This document shows, piece after piece, positions 61,458 through 64,000 of a stretch of DNA of 64,000 nucleotides; position 1 is the stretch's first letter, and every line of letters begins with the position of its first letter. A model generated the notes under the pieces. That model was not told the DNA's origin. It saw nothing but the letters and a program-made list of their open reading frames with translations, and ran no database searches. Made by a program: the position numbers and the translations under genes. This DNA is from Anagrus nilaparvatae (lineage: Eukaryota > Arthropoda > Insecta > Hymenoptera > Mymaridae): contig JAKSXM010000246.1 of assembly GCA_022575985.1 (NCBI GenBank), positions 12,232,001 to 12,296,000 of the forward strand. Reading direction: 5' to 3'.

Positions 61458-63191
61458 ATGGAAATTAATAGCAATAAAAGATCTGCCAGTTATTATACAG
61501 TTAAAAATTTTCTTGCTAAAAGAAGGAAAAAGATACAGGTAATAATAAAAAAATATTCTTATATGAAAAAAAACTTTTAACATGTAATTTAATTATTTTT
61601 TTTTTAATTCAGGAAGCAGAAAGTGGTAAAGCTCCTGTTGTGGCTTATGAGGAGCAGGAAAAGAATGTAAAAAAAATACAATCATGGGCAATACAGTCTA
61701 ACTTAAAAAGAAATAAATTACATGGATTATTAGAATTTTTTAATGATACTAATTTAAAAAATGTCCCAGCATCAGTATCATTAAATGTCCCAGCATCAGT
61801 ATCAACATTTTTAGGAAGCAATAATTTGAAATATTCCATTACACAAATGCTTAGCGCAGAGGAAAATTGTATAATTTATGGTGATTATGTTTATTTTGGA
61901 ATAGAAGCTAGCTTAAGACGATTAGAAAGACCTGGACAAAAGTATTTATTAGAAGCTGATGGTTTTTTGAAATTGCAAGTTAAGATTGCAATTTTTTGGC
62001 TATCACTATAAGATTAAGTTAAAATATTTCATCTGTGATTCCCCGGCGAGGTTTGAGTGCAAAGGTGTTAAGAACCATGGTGGTTTCTTTGCTTGTGAAC
62101 GGTGTTTTATAAGAGGATTAACCTAAAGAAATAGAACTGTGTACCCGTACAAGAATTGTCCTTTAAGAACAGATGAATCATTCCGACTGCAATCAAATAA
62201 AGACCATCATAATGAACAATCTGCTCTTTTACCTTTAGAGCCTGATGTAGATATGATATATCATTTTGTTTTAGATTTTATGAACCTTAGCTGTCAAGGC
62301 CTTATGAAAAAGTTGTTAACTTACTGGGTTTCAGGAGCAGGTGCAAATTCTGATAAATGTGGAAAAAAATAAAGCTATTAACAGCAGCGAAAAAAGAAGC
62401 AGACAGAAGATTAGCCTATATACACAACTTAATAAGTAGCGATTTTCAGAGAAGAACAAAAAATCTTACTTTCATTGGACAAATAAAAGCAACCGAGCTT
62501 AGATTAATATTATTATATGTTGGGATTTTAATATTTAAAGGTTTATTAGATGATGATGTATTTGAACATTTTTTGCTTTTACACGTGTCTATGAGAATTC
62601 TATGCTGTCCAAGTTTATCTCAAAAATATTGCAATGCAGCAAAATTGTATCTACAAAAGGTATTCGATGGTTTTATATCAATCTGCGATTTTAAATGTTC
62701 ACAACATACTGCATATAGTAGATAATGTTCAAAATATGAAATCTAATTTAATGGAAATTTCAGCTTTTCCTTTTGAAAGCTTATTAGGAAGGTTGAAAGA
62801 TTACGTCTCCTTTCCTGTCAAACCACTCCAGCAAATCTGCAGGAGACTTGGAGAGAAAGAAGGTTTTCAGCAAATTGATTTACAAAACTCTAAAGAAATA
62901 GAAGTTTTAATGGAAACCAATAAAGAAATTATAATGCTCAAGTATAATAGTTTAAAATTAAAAATAACAGCTCCAGATAATGCAACTTTATTGAAAGATA
63001 ATAAAATTTTAAAGATTTTTAAAGATACCAGTATCTTTAGTATCAAAAAATGTATTAATTATAAGTTTAAATTTTGCAGAATCATCTCCTATCAAAAATT
63101 TTTGTGTACCTTTACTACTGTCGAGCTGGAAAAGATTGAGACCTCCCGAATTTTAAGCGTATCTTCTACTAAAATAGTCCAAAAACATTGA
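61458..63191 (+). pseudogene. Frameshifted two-exon transposase gene (TNP2/CACTA-like family)
   Basis: Exon 1 is 61458-61538 (MEINSNKRSASYYTVKNFLA...KKIQ), with a GT-AG intron to 61613. The frame then runs EAESGKAPVVAYEE... through KIQSWAIQSNLKRNKLHGLL, YVYFGIEASLRRLERPG to a stop at 62009-62011. After frame changes come SPARFECKGVKNHGGFFACE, DVDMIYHFVLDFMNLSCQGL (the D-x-M-x-L-x-C-x-G-x-x-K motif of this family), LTFIGQIKATELRLILLYVG and HFLLLHVSMRILCCPSLSQK, and VQNMKSNLMEISAFPFESLL, KPLQQICRRLGEKEG. It resembles the transposase-domain proteins widespread in insects, which I relate to CACTA/EnSpm from memory. At least three disruptions make it non-functional. It lies beside the truncated BEL/Pao fragment; junction near 61155. 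Confidence 0.7.
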
Positions 63192-64000
63192 TACAAAAAG
63201 CATCTTGTTAAGAACTCCTTCATCTAATCCTATACGGAAGCTCATGATTCTAGATTAAAAGGATTGAGATTTATGGGCAAAAATAGGTGAAAAAACGTGG
63301 AAAAAAAACCTTTTTTTTTCATGGTCAACTTTATGAGGTTAATTTTGGCAAAAAATTTTTATTTTTTGACCAAATTTTAACCACATATTCTTTGGCTCTT
63401 AAACTTTACAATAGCGTTGATTTTTTTTTTTTTAATTATTTTAAATATTATTTATAATAATTTGAAGTTAAAATGCCCAATTCTGTTGTAATTGTCCTAT
63501 CGTAATAATTTTTTTTTTATTCGATAGATAATTACATATAAATTATAATTCTAAAATATCATGGTTGTGGGGGCCCTCGTTTGATAGTGACATCAAAAAA
63601 TAATAGGATTTTTTATGAATAGAAAAATAATAATTACTCCAACCATATTAAAGAAAATAAGTGTATAAGGTGAGACCACTCGGGGTGATTATATTTAACG
63701 CATATTAAAAATAATATCTAAAATATACCTGTTTTAAAATATATAGGCCTATACGCAATAAGATAGAAAAGGAGCGACTGCTTTTTTGTATAATATTTAT
63801 TCAAATGAACCATTGTGCATTAAATATAATCACCCCAAGTGGTCTTACCTTAAAGATTATTTTCTTAAAAAAAAAAAAAAACATTGGGCAGAGTAATAAT
63901 TACATTCCCATTCATAAAAATTTCTTCTTTTTTTTGATATCACAATCAAACGAGGGCCCCCACAATTATGATATTTTAAAATTATAATCTATATGTAATT
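63135..64000. mobile_element. Foldback element cut by the right edge; relative of 46201-47417
   Basis: 63138-63420 parallels the 46.2-kb element: GAGACCTCCCG, AAATAGGTGAAAAAAC, a T-run with ATGGTCA, GACCAAATTTTAACCAC, GGCTCTTAAAC. Farther on, 63535-63710 pairs with 63825-64000 as inverted arms: GTGGGGGCCCTCGTTTGAT against ATCAAACGAGGGCCCCCAC, and GTGAGACCACTCGGGGTGAT against ATCACCCCAAGTGGTCTTAC. The centre is near 63765, so if symmetrical it would extend to about 64.39 kb. No coding capacity. Confidence 0.7.

Noticed and set aside
1..64000. CRISPR arrays, rRNA genes, bacterial operons, viral gene clusters
   Set aside because: None seen. The sequence is intron-rich insect nuclear DNA; repeats are foldbacks, MITEs and microsatellites.

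Overview
This is nuclear DNA of an insect. It is very AT-rich, the genes carry short GT-AG introns, and the encoded proteins (phosphorylase-kinase beta, GM130, a CEP295/Ana1-like protein, a GLUT4EF/ZNF395-family factor) are animal proteins. The strong AT bias and compact introns suggest a hymenopteran such as a parasitoid wasp, but that is a guess. The coordinates of multi-exon genes were assembled by hand from reading frames and splice signals; a few junctions may be off by 1-2 nt.

Layout. (1) 1-14 kb is a compact gene block. The 5' half of phosphorylase kinase beta (minus strand, running off the left edge) is divergent from a complete 13-exon GM130/GOLGA2 golgin gene (plus strand). GM130 converges on a complete 9-exon, ~1,550-aa CEP295/Ana1-like centriole gene (minus strand). 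(2) 14-22.6 kb has a GC-rich-ended foldback element, an unexplained short reading frame, nested hairpins, and a ~4 kb extremely AT-rich (TA)n stretch that probably includes the 3' UTR of the next gene. (3) 22.6-48.0 kb is one large gene on the minus strand, the SLC2A4RG/ZNF395/ZNF704 (GLUT4EF) homologue, with 6 coding exons over 25 kb, a C2H2 finger and a C-terminal C-clamp. Its introns hold several foldback/MITE elements, a tRNA-like unit, and a striking series of the GC palindrome CCGGCCGG. (4) 48-57 kb is promoter-proximal and intergenic DNA with MITEs. (5) 57-64 kb is mobile-element territory: a gag/ORF1-like 211-aa reading frame beside a decayed duplicate, a broken BEL/Pao polyprotein fragment, a frameshifted multi-exon transposase gene, and a foldback element cut by the right edge.

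The most interesting observation is that the octamer CCGGCCGG occurs 14 times between 24.1 and 52.4 kb, the body and upstream region of the GLUT4EF-like gene, and I find none in the rest of the window. That gene belongs to the family whose vertebrate members (HDBP1/HDBP2) bind GCCGGCG through a C-clamp, and the C-clamp is intact here. This suggests dense autoregulation of the locus by its own product, a testable inference. A second notable structure is a near-perfect 540-bp-arm inverted repeat (46201-47417) in the first intron of the same gene, with a diverged relative at the right end of the window.
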